Positions 8,688 through 16,283 of a DNA stretch of 64,000 bases are shown here, in pieces (the stretch's first letter is position 1; each line of letters begins with the position of its first letter). The stretch comes from Saprospiraceae bacterium (GTDB taxonomy: Bacteria; Bacteroidota; Bacteroidia; Chitinophagales; Saprospiraceae): assembly GCA_016711125.1 (NCBI GenBank), contig JADJTQ010000006.1, positions 124,001 to 188,000 of the forward strand. The letters run 5' to 3'. Made by a program: the position numbers and the translations under genes. The notes under the pieces are model-generated. The model saw nothing but the letters and a program-made list of their open reading frames with translations. It ran no database searches and was not told the origin of the DNA.

Positions 8688-9692
8688 GTGAACGATAAAA
8701 GCAACATAGAAATATACGAGAGTTCGGATGGAGGAACCCAAGTGGAAGTAACTTTTGACAATGAGACCGTATGGTTGAATCAAGAACAATTGGGTGTATT
8801 ATTTGAAAGAGATAGAACTGTTGTTGGGAGGCACATACGAAACATCTTTAAAGAGGGAGAACTTAACGAAGAAGTGGTATGTGCAGAATTTGCACATACC
8901 ACTCAACATGGGGCAATAGGTGGGAAGACGCAGACATCAAAGACTAAATATTACAATCTCGATGTAATTATTTCTGTTGGTTATAGAGTAAAATCTGTAC
9001 GAGGTACACAGTTCAGACAATGGGCAAGTCAACGGCTAAAAGAATACTTATTTCAAGGATTTAGTATAAATAAGAGGCGGTTAGAACAAACAGATCAAGA
9101 AGTAAGGGTTTTGCGAGCAGGTATCCAGATACTTGGCCGCGCCATAGAAGAAAAATCGAACGAAGAAGGTCTTGAGTGGTTGGGAAAATTTGCTCAGGGA
9201 CTGACTTTGCTGGATGATTACGATCATGAAAATCTCGACAGTAAAGGATCAACGACTAGGTCTCCAATATACCGAGATAAAGAAGAATATCAATCGATGA
9301 TCGACCAGATGAGATCGGACTTCAAATCGAGAATATTTGGTTTGGAACGGGACAAAGGATTTGAAAGTGCCATTTCCCAAATAGAAAAGGGGTTTGGCAC
9401 TCAAGATTTCTATCCAAGTATAGAAGAGAAAGCAGCAACTCTGCTATATCTGGTAATAAAAAATCATGCATTCGCAGATGGCAATAAGAGGATTGGTGCT
9501 GCATGCTTTTTAATGTTTCTAAAGAAGAATAGATTACTAGCAAACAATGAGGGAATTTCAATTATGAGCAATGAAGCTCTGGCAAGCTTAACCCTATTTA
9601 TTGCTGCAAGCAAACCTGAAGAAATGGATACGGTTAAGAAATTAGTTATTAGTGTACTAAATAGAAATAAAAGGCGCTACAACATTGCATAG
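8688..9692 (+). CDS. RhuM-Fic/Doc fusion protein
   Basis: 334 aa from GTG 8688. Residues ~10-125 match the RhuM domain (ETVWLNQEQLGVLFERDRTVVGRHI..., YYNLDVIISVGYRVKSVRGTQFRQWA, LKEYLFQGF). Residues ~195-330 form a Fic/Doc domain with the catalytic motif HAFADGNKR, a Doc/Fic variant with Lys at the second glycine position. Fic domains transfer AMP or phosphate onto proteins, and Doc-type versions act as toxins. RhuM-Fic fusions are known as mobile, toxin-like genes. The gene sits between two attC-like junctions whose ends are exact reverse complements, consistent with an integron-type cassette. No separate antitoxin is visible. Confidence 0.85.
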   Translation: MNDKSNIEIYESSDGGTQVEVTFDNETVWLNQEQLGVLFERDRTVVGRHIRNIFKEGELNEEVVCAEFAHTTQHGAIGGKTQTSKTKYYNLDVIISVGYRVKSVRGTQFRQWASQRLKEYLFQGFSINKRRLEQTDQEVRVLRAGIQILGRAIEEKSNEEGLEWLGKFAQGLTLLDDYDHENLDSKGSTTRSPIYRDKEEYQSMIDQMRSDFKSRIFGLERDKGFESAISQIEKGFGTQDFYPSIEEKAATLLYLVIKNHAFADGNKRIGAACFLMFLKKNRLLANNEGISIMSNEALASLTLFIAASKPEEMDTVKKLVISVLNRNKRRYNIA

Positions 9693-9746
9693 CACGCCAG
9701 CCACCCTTCGGGATGGCCGATCGGATACACTAAACGTTAGCGATAA
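9674..9746 (+). repeat. attC-like junction 4
   Basis: It starts GCGCTACAAC (9674-9683), the exact reverse complement of the junction-3 right end. It contains the stem GCCACCC (9700-9706) and GGATGGC (9711-9717) around a TTCG loop, and ends CTAAACGTTAGCG. The length is about 73 bp. The inner stem and the following GGCCG..CGGATAC..CTAAACGTT are shared with junction 2. This is the best-formed attC-like site in the window. Confidence 0.55.
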
Positions 9747-9766
9747 TTGAAATAAATCAACCCAAA

Positions 9767-10453
9767 ATGATGAGAACAATAGTCCTACTTTTATGTGCTC
9801 TGATTTATTACTCCTGTTTACAGCAAAAATCAATAGGAGGACAATATAAAACTAGCCTAGACCAGTTGCCCAAATCAAGAACTGGACTAAAGATTGAAAC
9901 CACACCAACACGTGGGACGGCATTTACAGATTCGCTTGGATCTGAATATTTTATAGTACATGTCACGAATATTATTAGCAACGACAGTACAGTTCCGATT
10001 CAACTTCAAATAGATTTACCATTAGAATTTAGTTATCCGATCTCCGGCAATTATGTGAATTACAAAATAATCTTGTGGCCGGATTTAACAGAACCTCCTC
10101 GTTTATATTCTGATAGACAAGGTCGAGTTCAAGTCATGAAAAACTGGACAATAAGTGACTGGGATGGCTCAAACCAATTCAACAGGATCCTGGCACCGGG
10201 AGAAAAATATGTTGTTACGATAGGAACCTTAGTTAATACTCGAGCACCCAATATCTGCGGTGCTGTTGCTTACTCACTTTTGACCTATAGCGAAAGAAGA
10301 AATTATTCAGACTGTAACTGGATGCTGGATGAAAATCATTTAGCAAATCCTCAATTAGCACTAGGTCTTCAAGTTGGTTTTTGTACAAGTGGACAGCATT
10401 ACGAAAGTTGTAAGATAATTACTTGCGGTCAAATTACTTATGTTGAAAATTAA
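9767..10453 (+). CDS. Lipoprotein-like hypothetical protein
   Basis: 228 aa. The N-terminus (MMRTIVLLLCALIYYSCLQQK) is a short signal ending in a lipobox-like YYSC, so outer-membrane anchoring is likely. The mature part is beta-rich with SEYFIVHVTNIISNDSTVPIQLQIDLP, resembling an extracellular immunoglobulin-like strand pattern, and has six cysteines in its last third. The gene starts shortly after an attC-like junction. Function unknown. Confidence 0.6.
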   Translation: MMRTIVLLLCALIYYSCLQQKSIGGQYKTSLDQLPKSRTGLKIETTPTRGTAFTDSLGSEYFIVHVTNIISNDSTVPIQLQIDLPLEFSYPISGNYVNYKIILWPDLTEPPRLYSDRQGRVQVMKNWTISDWDGSNQFNRILAPGEKYVVTIGTLVNTRAPNICGAVAYSLLTYSERRNYSDCNWMLDENHLANPQLALGLQVGFCTSGQHYESCKIITCGQITYVEN

Positions 10454-10463
10454 ACTAAAAAAA

Positions 10464-10545
10464 TACCGCTAATAAGCGATGATCATGTCAGATTGGCTTT
10501 CGCCACACCCGCCGCATGATGCTGGGAGCCATGATCAGAGATTAA
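10464..10545 (+). repeat. attC-like junction 5 (weak)
   Basis: Starts with ACCGCTAAT, partly complementary to the GTTAGCG that opens the preceding cassette. It contains TGATCATG (10480-10487) and CATGATCA (10530-10537) as an 8-bp inverted repeat and ends near GATTAACAG. The right-hand core is less clear than at junctions 3 and 4. Confidence 0.35.
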
Positions 10546-10625
10546 CAGAAAAATCCTTCACAATCCTGAGATTCATTTATTAGGTAATATGAACAGTTAT
10601 GAATAGTAAGTGGTAACTTTGAAAA

Positions 10626-13379
10626 ATGAAAAAAGAATTAAACAGAAGGTTAGCCGCTATCATGTTTACTGACATGGTAGGCTTTACAGCCTTGATGCAA
10701 CGGAATGAAAAATTGGGTCTGCAAAAACGCAATCGCCACAAAGAAGTAATTGAACATCAACATGAAAAATACAATGGCGAGATCATTCAATATTTTGGAG
10801 ATGGCACCTTGAGCATATTTTCAAATTCCATTGATGCGGTCGGCTGCGCCATCGAAATGCAAAAAGCATTGAAAACACCAATTGACGTGCCCATGCGGAT
10901 TGGCATCCATGCAGGAAATATAGTGCTTGAATCAGACGGAATTATCGGCGACGCCGTAAATATTGCTTCACGCATTGAGTCTTTTGCTAATATTGGTGGC
11001 GTTTTGATTTCAGATGCGGTACAGGATCAAATTAAAAATCAAGTGCACCTGGATTTTGTGCCTCTCGGTAAATTCAATTTGAAAAATGTGGAACGCCCCT
11101 TTGAAATATATGCCGTTTCAGCGGAAGGACTCATCGTTCCCGATCCCAAATTTTTGCACGGCAAAGGAGAAAAAATGGCTAATTTGAAAAGCATTATCCC
11201 AGAGCCTGCCACACCAATATTGGGCCGTGAGAAAGAAGTTGAAAGTTTACTTAGATTGTTGGAATCAAACCAAGTCGTCACTGTCACTGGCACGGGTGGC
11301 ATGGGCAAAACCAGAATTTCGCTGGAAATCTGCAAGCGTCTGAAGTCCGAATTACAGGATGGTATCGCTTTCGTTTCCATGGCTACCTTGACTGATGCGA
11401 CAGAGGTCATACCTACACTGGCCGCAGCCTTGGATATTAAAGAGGCACCTGGTCGGGGCCTTGTGAAAGGTGTTGCAGCGCTCATTTCTGATCATAGAGC
11501 GCTACTGGTTTTGGATAATCTCGAACAGGTTATATCAGCAGCGCAGGAAATTGCCGAATTGGTTTCGATGTGCCCGAACCTGAAAATCCTCTGCACCAGC
11601 CGCACGCCGCTTAAAATCAAAGCAGAGCAGGAGTATGCATTGCATCCCCTTCCGCTTCCAGTGGAGGTGGAAATGAGTTCCCTTCTGAATTATCCAGGTA
11701 TCGAACTGTTTGTTAGCAGGGCCCAAAAAGTAAACATGGATTTTGAACTAATAGAAGACAATGCAGAAGCAGTGGTGGAAATCTGTCGCCGTATGGACGG
11801 ACTACCACTGGCCTTGGAATTGGCTGCCGCCAGAATCCGAATCTTACCTCCCAATGAATTGTTGAAACGATTAAGCCGGGCACTCGATGTACTCACCACC
11901 GGCTCGAAAGACTTGCCCGAGAGACATCAAACCCTGCGTGCAACCATCGACTGGAGCTATTCGTTGGTCAAAGAACCGGAGCAACAACTCTTTCGGAGAC
12001 TGGCGGCATTTTCCGGAAGTTTTACATTAGAAGCAGTTGAGGGAGTATGTTATAAAAGCGAAGACGATGCCTTTTTAGCAATGGACGAAATCGAGTCCTT
12101 ATTGGATAAGGGGTTGGTGGAAAAATTGGATGGAGGTCGTTTTAATCTGTTGCAGACTATCAGTGATTTTGCCGTCGAAAAGTTGAAAGCAGCAGATGAA
12201 ATGGACACTGTATTTCAAAAGCACGCGGAATTTTATTTTAAAGTGGCTCAATTAGTAAACCTGGGAACTCAGGGTGAACAACAAATTCGACGGATGAAGC
12301 AGGGTGCCTTGGAAGAAGCGAATATTCACGCCGCCTTGGATTATTGCTTGAAAAAAGCAAACACTGGGAATGATACGGCAAGGGAGTTAGGATTATCGAT
12401 TTGCGGTCAGTTAGAAACATACTGGCACATTAGAGGCAAGCATATCACCGCAGAAAATTATGTGAATGCCTTTTTCAAAACCTCTGAAAATCAAACGCCT
12501 ACCATTGGAAAATGTATGGCCATGCAAACCTTAACATTAGCTGTCTGGACTTTAGGCAAATTCGCGGAAGCTAATGAAAAGGCATTGGCGACACATAAAA
12601 TGGCAAAAGAATTAGATGACCCTAATTTGTTGGTCAGAGCTACTTTAATGCTCGGTTTTACATACATAGGGATAGATATGGAACTGGCCAAAAAACACCT
12701 TTCAGAAGGTGAAGCGATAGGTCGGAAATTAAATGATAATTATCAGCTGAGTTTTACTTTAGCCATTCAAGGTATTTTCAATACCATAATTGGAGACCTG
12801 ACAATAGCCAAGGAAAAATACGAAGAAAGTTTAGGGCTTCTGCTTAAAATAGAAGACTATGAGGTAAGCGGACTATCCCTGAGTGGTCTGGCTATGCTTG
12901 AAAAAATAGCCTTTAATTTTGACAAGGCCATTGATCTTTATCACCAAGCTTTGGTTTCATATCAAGTCGTAGGAGACCGTCCTGAGGAAGCTCGTGTTCT
13001 TAATGAAATGTCATGGGTCTATTTGACAATGAAGGACCTAAAAGCTGCCCGGAAATATACACTTGACTCTATACAAGCCTATCAGGAAGTCGGCAGTACA
13101 CGTGGTGTTGGAATATCCATGATTGGATTGGCCGCTATCGAGATGGTGGAAGGGCGTCCAGCGAGAGCGATTGAAATTGCTTCGGCTGCCGAATATTTTG
13201 CAGAACAAGAGGGCATTGTCAATGTTTATGGTGACAATGATCAAGGGAAAATTTATCTCGATAATGCCAAAAAAGAATTGTCGGAATTGGAAATCGAAAA
13301 TTTGGTAAAATCGGGTAAATTGCTATCGTTAAAAGAGGTATTAGATATAGCTGAAAATCAGGCTATACTAATTACATAG
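10626..13379 (+). CDS. Class III cyclase - ATPase - TPR signalling protein
   Basis: 917 aa in three parts. Residues ~8-175 form an adenylate/guanylate cyclase domain with the metal motif FTDMVGFT, the second Asp in YFGDGTLSIF and the transition-state Asn/Arg in GDAVNIASRIE, so it looks catalytically competent. The usual purine-selecting Lys position is Gln (IIQYFGD). Residues ~200-500 form an AAA/NB-ARC-like ATPase (predicted-ATPase COG3903 type) with P-loop TGTGGMGKT at ~222-230, Walker B ALLVLDNLEQ and GLPLALELAAA. The remainder is a run of TPR-like helices. Such proteins probably couple a ligand- or protein-sensing oligomerisation to cyclic nucleotide synthesis. The gene stands alone between junctions 5 and 13.5 kb. 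Confidence 0.85.
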   Translation: MKKELNRRLAAIMFTDMVGFTALMQRNEKLGLQKRNRHKEVIEHQHEKYNGEIIQYFGDGTLSIFSNSIDAVGCAIEMQKALKTPIDVPMRIGIHAGNIVLESDGIIGDAVNIASRIESFANIGGVLISDAVQDQIKNQVHLDFVPLGKFNLKNVERPFEIYAVSAEGLIVPDPKFLHGKGEKMANLKSIIPEPATPILGREKEVESLLRLLESNQVVTVTGTGGMGKTRISLEICKRLKSELQDGIAFVSMATLTDATEVIPTLAAALDIKEAPGRGLVKGVAALISDHRALLVLDNLEQVISAAQEIAELVSMCPNLKILCTSRTPLKIKAEQEYALHPLPLPVEVEMSSLLNYPGIELFVSRAQKVNMDFELIEDNAEAVVEICRRMDGLPLALELAAARIRILPPNELLKRLSRALDVLTTGSKDLPERHQTLRATIDWSYSLVKEPEQQLFRRLAAFSGSFTLEAVEGVCYKSEDDAFLAMDEIESLLDKGLVEKLDGGRFNLLQTISDFAVEKLKAADEMDTVFQKHAEFYFKVAQLVNLGTQGEQQIRRMKQGALEEANIHAALDYCLKKANTGNDTARELGLSICGQLETYWHIRGKHITAENYVNAFFKTSENQTPTIGKCMAMQTLTLAVWTLGKFAEANEKALATHKMAKELDDPNLLVRATLMLGFTYIGIDMELAKKHLSEGEAIGRKLNDNYQLSFTLAIQGIFNTIIGDLTIAKEKYEESLGLLLKIEDYEVSGLSLSGLAMLEKIAFNFDKAIDLYHQALVSYQVVGDRPEEARVLNEMSWVYLTMKDLKAARKYTLDSIQAYQEVGSTRGVGISMIGLAAIEMVEGRPARAIEIASAAEYFAEQEGIVNVYGDNDQGKIYLDNAKKELSELEIENLVKSGKLLSLKEVLDIAENQAILIT

Positions 13380-13542
13380 AAAACCTCGATAATAAAAGCT
13401 ATGATGTCCATGCTCCCGTTCAGACGCTCGTCACATAGCAGGACCGTGAGCAAACAAATACAAAAACCGAACGCTCAATTGTAACATTTGAATTCAACTG
13501 AGCACCCAGCAAGTAGTAAAAGTGAAATAGAAACCAAACGAT
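13380..13542. other. Spacer with GCTATG/CATAGC inverted repeat
   Basis: After the cyclase stop, AGCTATG (about 13399) and its partner CATAGC (about 13433) enclose a GC-rich loop. This is followed by GAACGCTCAATTGTAACA. It may be another, degenerate cassette junction; the cores are not convincing. Confidence 0.25.
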
Positions 13543-13947
13543 ATGAAGGATTTCGATATTAACATAAAAATAAAACTCGCTTCATTGTGGACTTCGGTGA
13601 CATTCTGCTATTTGTATGGAGATTATTTCGAATTGTATACTCCTGAAAAAGTAGACAGTTTGATTACTGGAGAAAATGTGTTGAATTCCCCAGTATTCTT
13701 GTTTGTTGCATCTTTCATAATGGCAATACCTCCCTTAATGATTGTTTTTTCTATCATGCTAAAGCCGACAATAAATAAGTGGTTAAACATTGTATTCGGA
13801 ACAATATTTACATTAATGATGGTTCTCATTGCAGTCGGAAGCCTTACTCCTTGGTATGGATTTTATGTGTTCTTGGCTATTTTGGAATCTATATTGACAG
13901 CTACCATTGTATGGAATGCATCTAAATGGCCAAAAGAAAATAGTTAG
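13543..13947 (+). CDS. Four-segment membrane protein, unknown function
   Basis: 134 aa. Hydrophobic segments are ASLWTSVTFCYLYGDYF, VFLFVASFIMAIPPLMIVFSI, WLNIVFGTIFTLMMVLIAVGSL and FYVFLAILESILTATIVW. This four-helix layout, with a short polar loop containing the sequence YTPEKVDSLITGE, resembles small DUF6326-type proteins of Bacteroidota, but I cannot assign it firmly. The stop lies one base before the repeat shared with junction 3. Confidence 0.6.
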   Translation: MKDFDINIKIKLASLWTSVTFCYLYGDYFELYTPEKVDSLITGENVLNSPVFLFVASFIMAIPPLMIVFSIMLKPTINKWLNIVFGTIFTLMMVLIAVGSLTPWYGFYVFLAILESILTATIVWNASKWPKENS

Positions 13948-13973
13948 GCCAGCCACGAACAATGTATATGAAA
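13948..13973 (+). repeat. attC-like left half-site, isolated
   Basis: 22 of 26 bases match the left part of junction 3 (8532-8557), including 16 consecutive identical bases, AACAATGTATATGAAA. No matching right arm follows; the coding region of the next gene begins within it. This suggests a deletion or fusion that removed the rest of the site. Confidence 0.5.
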
Positions 13974-15014
13974 TCAGTTGACAAAAAGCGAATCAAACAA
14001 ATACTCAGAATAGCATTCATTATAGCAAGCATATGCTCTTTGTGGTTCGTGCCATGGATTTTGGTAAAGGCATGGATTTTACCACTACCTCATACGGTTC
14101 AAGAACAAGTACATGAAGCAATTGGTCATGGGTTTGATGGGATGATTGTTTATGTGGACGAAGCAGGAAAGCCCCCAGTATTTTACACAGGTGGTTGGAA
14201 AGATCGTGAAAACAAAATACCCAGCGACCCGAAGGCCTTATTCAAGATTGCAAGTATCAGCAAGCTGTATGTCGCAGTTTCTATCGCCAAACTAGTCAAA
14301 GATGAACGTTTGTCTTTAGATGAAACGCTCGCTGACTATTTTCCAGAACTTGTGGGTAGAATTGAAAATGCAGAAAAAATCACCTTGAGATTGATGGTGC
14401 AACATCGGAGTGGTATTCCTAATTTCACCAATAATCCCGCTTATTGGGAAAACGAACAGGAAAACGGGAAAAAAGCCCTTGAATTTGCCCTTGATTTACC
14501 GGCTAGTTTTGAACCTGATAAGGGATATGAATATTCAAATACGAATTATTTGTTGCTTCGCGAGATTATTGACAAAGTGGTAGGTTATAGTCATGAGCAA
14601 TATATCAAGAAGAAAATATTGGTACCACTCGATCTGAACAACACGTTTTTTTCGCTTGACGAGGTAGATATAGCCGACGTAATGAGTGGCTATTACGTTG
14701 GCGTTGATGCCGACTTGAAAGCTAATGAAAACGGAATGTTGGCTACAGCAGAGGATGTGGGTTTATTCCTGAGGGCATTAAACGATGGCTCCGTATTTGA
14801 TGAAGGTGAAAAGGAAATCTACTCCTCCATTTATGTATATAAACATGGAGGTCTGGTTCCTGGCTATCAGAGCCTTGCCGAATACCACAAAGATATAGAC
14901 GCGATTGTTGTACAATTTGTGAATACAACTGATTTTGACGGATACGACTGGAATTTATCGGAAATCGTATATAGTCGGATTGTGAAAATATTGAGAAGAA
15001 AGAAAAACTTTTAA
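13962..15014 (+). CDS. Serine hydrolase of the beta-lactamase/PBP (class C-like) superfamily
   Basis: 350 aa; the start is ambiguous because ATG 13962 lies within the junction repeat and ATG 13968 (MKSVDKKR) follows. An N-terminal membrane segment (IAFIIASICSLWFVPWILV) is followed by the catalytic domain: SISK (nucleophile Ser with Lys three residues on) near residue 95, YSN in YEYSNTNYLLL near 190, and KHGG near 290 as the third motif. These are the three motifs of class C-type serine hydrolases such as esterases and D-Ala-D-Ala peptidases. An actual beta-lactamase role is not implied. It probably acts in the periplasm, anchored to the inner membrane. Confidence 0.85.
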   Translation: MYMKSVDKKRIKQILRIAFIIASICSLWFVPWILVKAWILPLPHTVQEQVHEAIGHGFDGMIVYVDEAGKPPVFYTGGWKDRENKIPSDPKALFKIASISKLYVAVSIAKLVKDERLSLDETLADYFPELVGRIENAEKITLRLMVQHRSGIPNFTNNPAYWENEQENGKKALEFALDLPASFEPDKGYEYSNTNYLLLREIIDKVVGYSHEQYIKKKILVPLDLNNTFFSLDEVDIADVMSGYYVGVDADLKANENGMLATAEDVGLFLRALNDGSVFDEGEKEIYSSIYVYKHGGLVPGYQSLAEYHKDIDAIVVQFVNTTDFDGYDWNLSEIVYSRIVKILRRKKNF

Positions 15015-15138
15015 CAAGAGAGAGCAGGGTTCAGCAGGCTCACCCTGACTCTACATTCTGCGGCTTCGAAGAAAGATAAATAGACTAAAATCGACCCACT
15101 ATAAATACGCAAGAGCCGTCTTAATTTAGAGGAAAGAC
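15015..15138. terminator. Possible hairpin terminator after the serine hydrolase
   Basis: CAGGGT and ACCCTG form a 6-bp stem around a ~11-base loop (about 15026-15048), with partly complementary flanks (AGAG/CTCT). No T-run follows, so termination is uncertain. Confidence 0.3.
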
Positions 15139-16110
15139 ATGAAAAATGTTTCAAGAAGAGGATTTATTAAACTAACAGCTACCAATGGGGTCTTATATCC
15201 CTTTGGTCATCAGCTTTTTGCCATGCAGAAGGAAGTATCAGTAAAAGCCTATACTTATAAAAAGGTTGGGGAATTGGAAATTAAAGTAGTTGTGCACAGA
15301 CATGACGACAAATTCATCCGGCCTGTTGTCGTGAGGTTTCATGGAGGAGCCCTTATAATGGGGCATCGCGATTGGGAGAATGATAAGCTCTGTTTGAAGC
15401 TTCTGGAAGAAGATTATGCGATAGTTTCTGTCGATTATCGTCTGGCTCCAGAGACAATGCTGTCGGATATTATCGAAGATATTGAAGATGTATTTGACTG
15501 GATTCATGAGAAAGGACCTGAACTATTCCAGATCGACGTAAGTAAAATTGCTGTTACCGGTAATTCAGCCGGAGGTTATCTTACGTTAACGTCCGGATTT
15601 CGGGTCAAACCCCGACCAACAGTGCTGGTTGCATTTTATGGATATGGTGATTTGATAGGTGATTGGTACAGCACTCCAAGCATACATCACAAAAGTGATA
15701 TCAGTGAAGAAGAAGCATGGGCTCAGGTCAGTGGTGTACCAATCTCGGATTCCCGTGATCGAACGGGTAAGGGTGACGAGTTTTATAGGTATTGCCGTAA
15801 GTATGGACTATGGCCTAAGGCTGTCTCTGGCTGGGATCCGCATACCGAAGCAAAAAAGTTTTTCCCATATATGCCTGTAAAGAATGTAACTCATGATTAT
15901 CCTCCAACGATGCTTATTCATGGTTCAAATGATACCGATGTGCCTTATGAGCAGTCGGTGATGATGGACAAAGAGTTGAAAATACACCATGTAGAGCATG
16001 AATTAGTGACCATCCCTGGTGCCGAACACGGTTTAAGAGATGGTGATCCTGAGCTTGTCGAGGCAGCTCATAATTCGGCGGTGGAGTTTATAAATCGTTT
16101 TATGAGATGA
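15139..16110 (+). CDS. Secreted alpha/beta-hydrolase (HSL-type esterase)
   Basis: 323 aa. The N-terminus MKNVSRRGFIKLTATNG has a twin-arginine signal. The oxyanion motif HGGA occurs in VVRFHGGALIMGH (residue ~70). The nucleophile is in GNSAGG (Ser ~142), and the acid and base are expected in IHGSNDTDVPY (Asp) and GAEHGL (His ~298). This order is that of the hormone-sensitive-lipase-like esterase family (alpha/beta-hydrolase fold 3). The substrate is likely a short-chain ester. It appears monocistronic, with a 124-base upstream spacer. Confidence 0.85.
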   Translation: MKNVSRRGFIKLTATNGVLYPFGHQLFAMQKEVSVKAYTYKKVGELEIKVVVHRHDDKFIRPVVVRFHGGALIMGHRDWENDKLCLKLLEEDYAIVSVDYRLAPETMLSDIIEDIEDVFDWIHEKGPELFQIDVSKIAVTGNSAGGYLTLTSGFRVKPRPTVLVAFYGYGDLIGDWYSTPSIHHKSDISEEEAWAQVSGVPISDSRDRTGKGDEFYRYCRKYGLWPKAVSGWDPHTEAKKFFPYMPVKNVTHDYPPTMLIHGSNDTDVPYEQSVMMDKELKIHHVEHELVTIPGAEHGLRDGDPELVEAAHNSAVEFINRFMR

Positions 16111-16175
16111 AGAGATAAGCAGAATAAGTGATAAAGAATAGTAACTTATTGCAAATAAACGCGAAAAATTCATAG

Positions 16176-16191
16176 CTGTCCAGCTGGACAG
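16176..16191. promoter_or_regulatory. Perfect 16-bp palindrome upstream of giant kinase
   Basis: CTGTCCAGCTGGACAG reads identically on both strands and lies 93 bases upstream of the kinase start at 16284. Size, symmetry and location fit a dimeric repressor or activator site. No experimental or motif-library support is available here. Confidence 0.4.
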
Positions 16192-16283
16192 AAACACGTT
16201 TTATATCCGCCGTTGTACTTCATTTTGAAAACCACTAAGCACAGATAACATTCGCACAAGAATTTTCCAAAAATGAACTAACC

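Noticed and set aside
10614..10621. TAACTTTG, matching the Bacteroidota -7 promoter element TAnnTTTG
   Set aside because: It ends five bases before the cyclase ATG, so transcription would start inside the coding region, and no -33 TTG with correct spacing was convincing.
13962..15014. Beta-lactamase resistance gene
   Set aside because: The SxxK, YxN and KHGG motifs are shared by many esterases and peptidases of the same fold; nothing in the sequence indicates drug hydrolysis.
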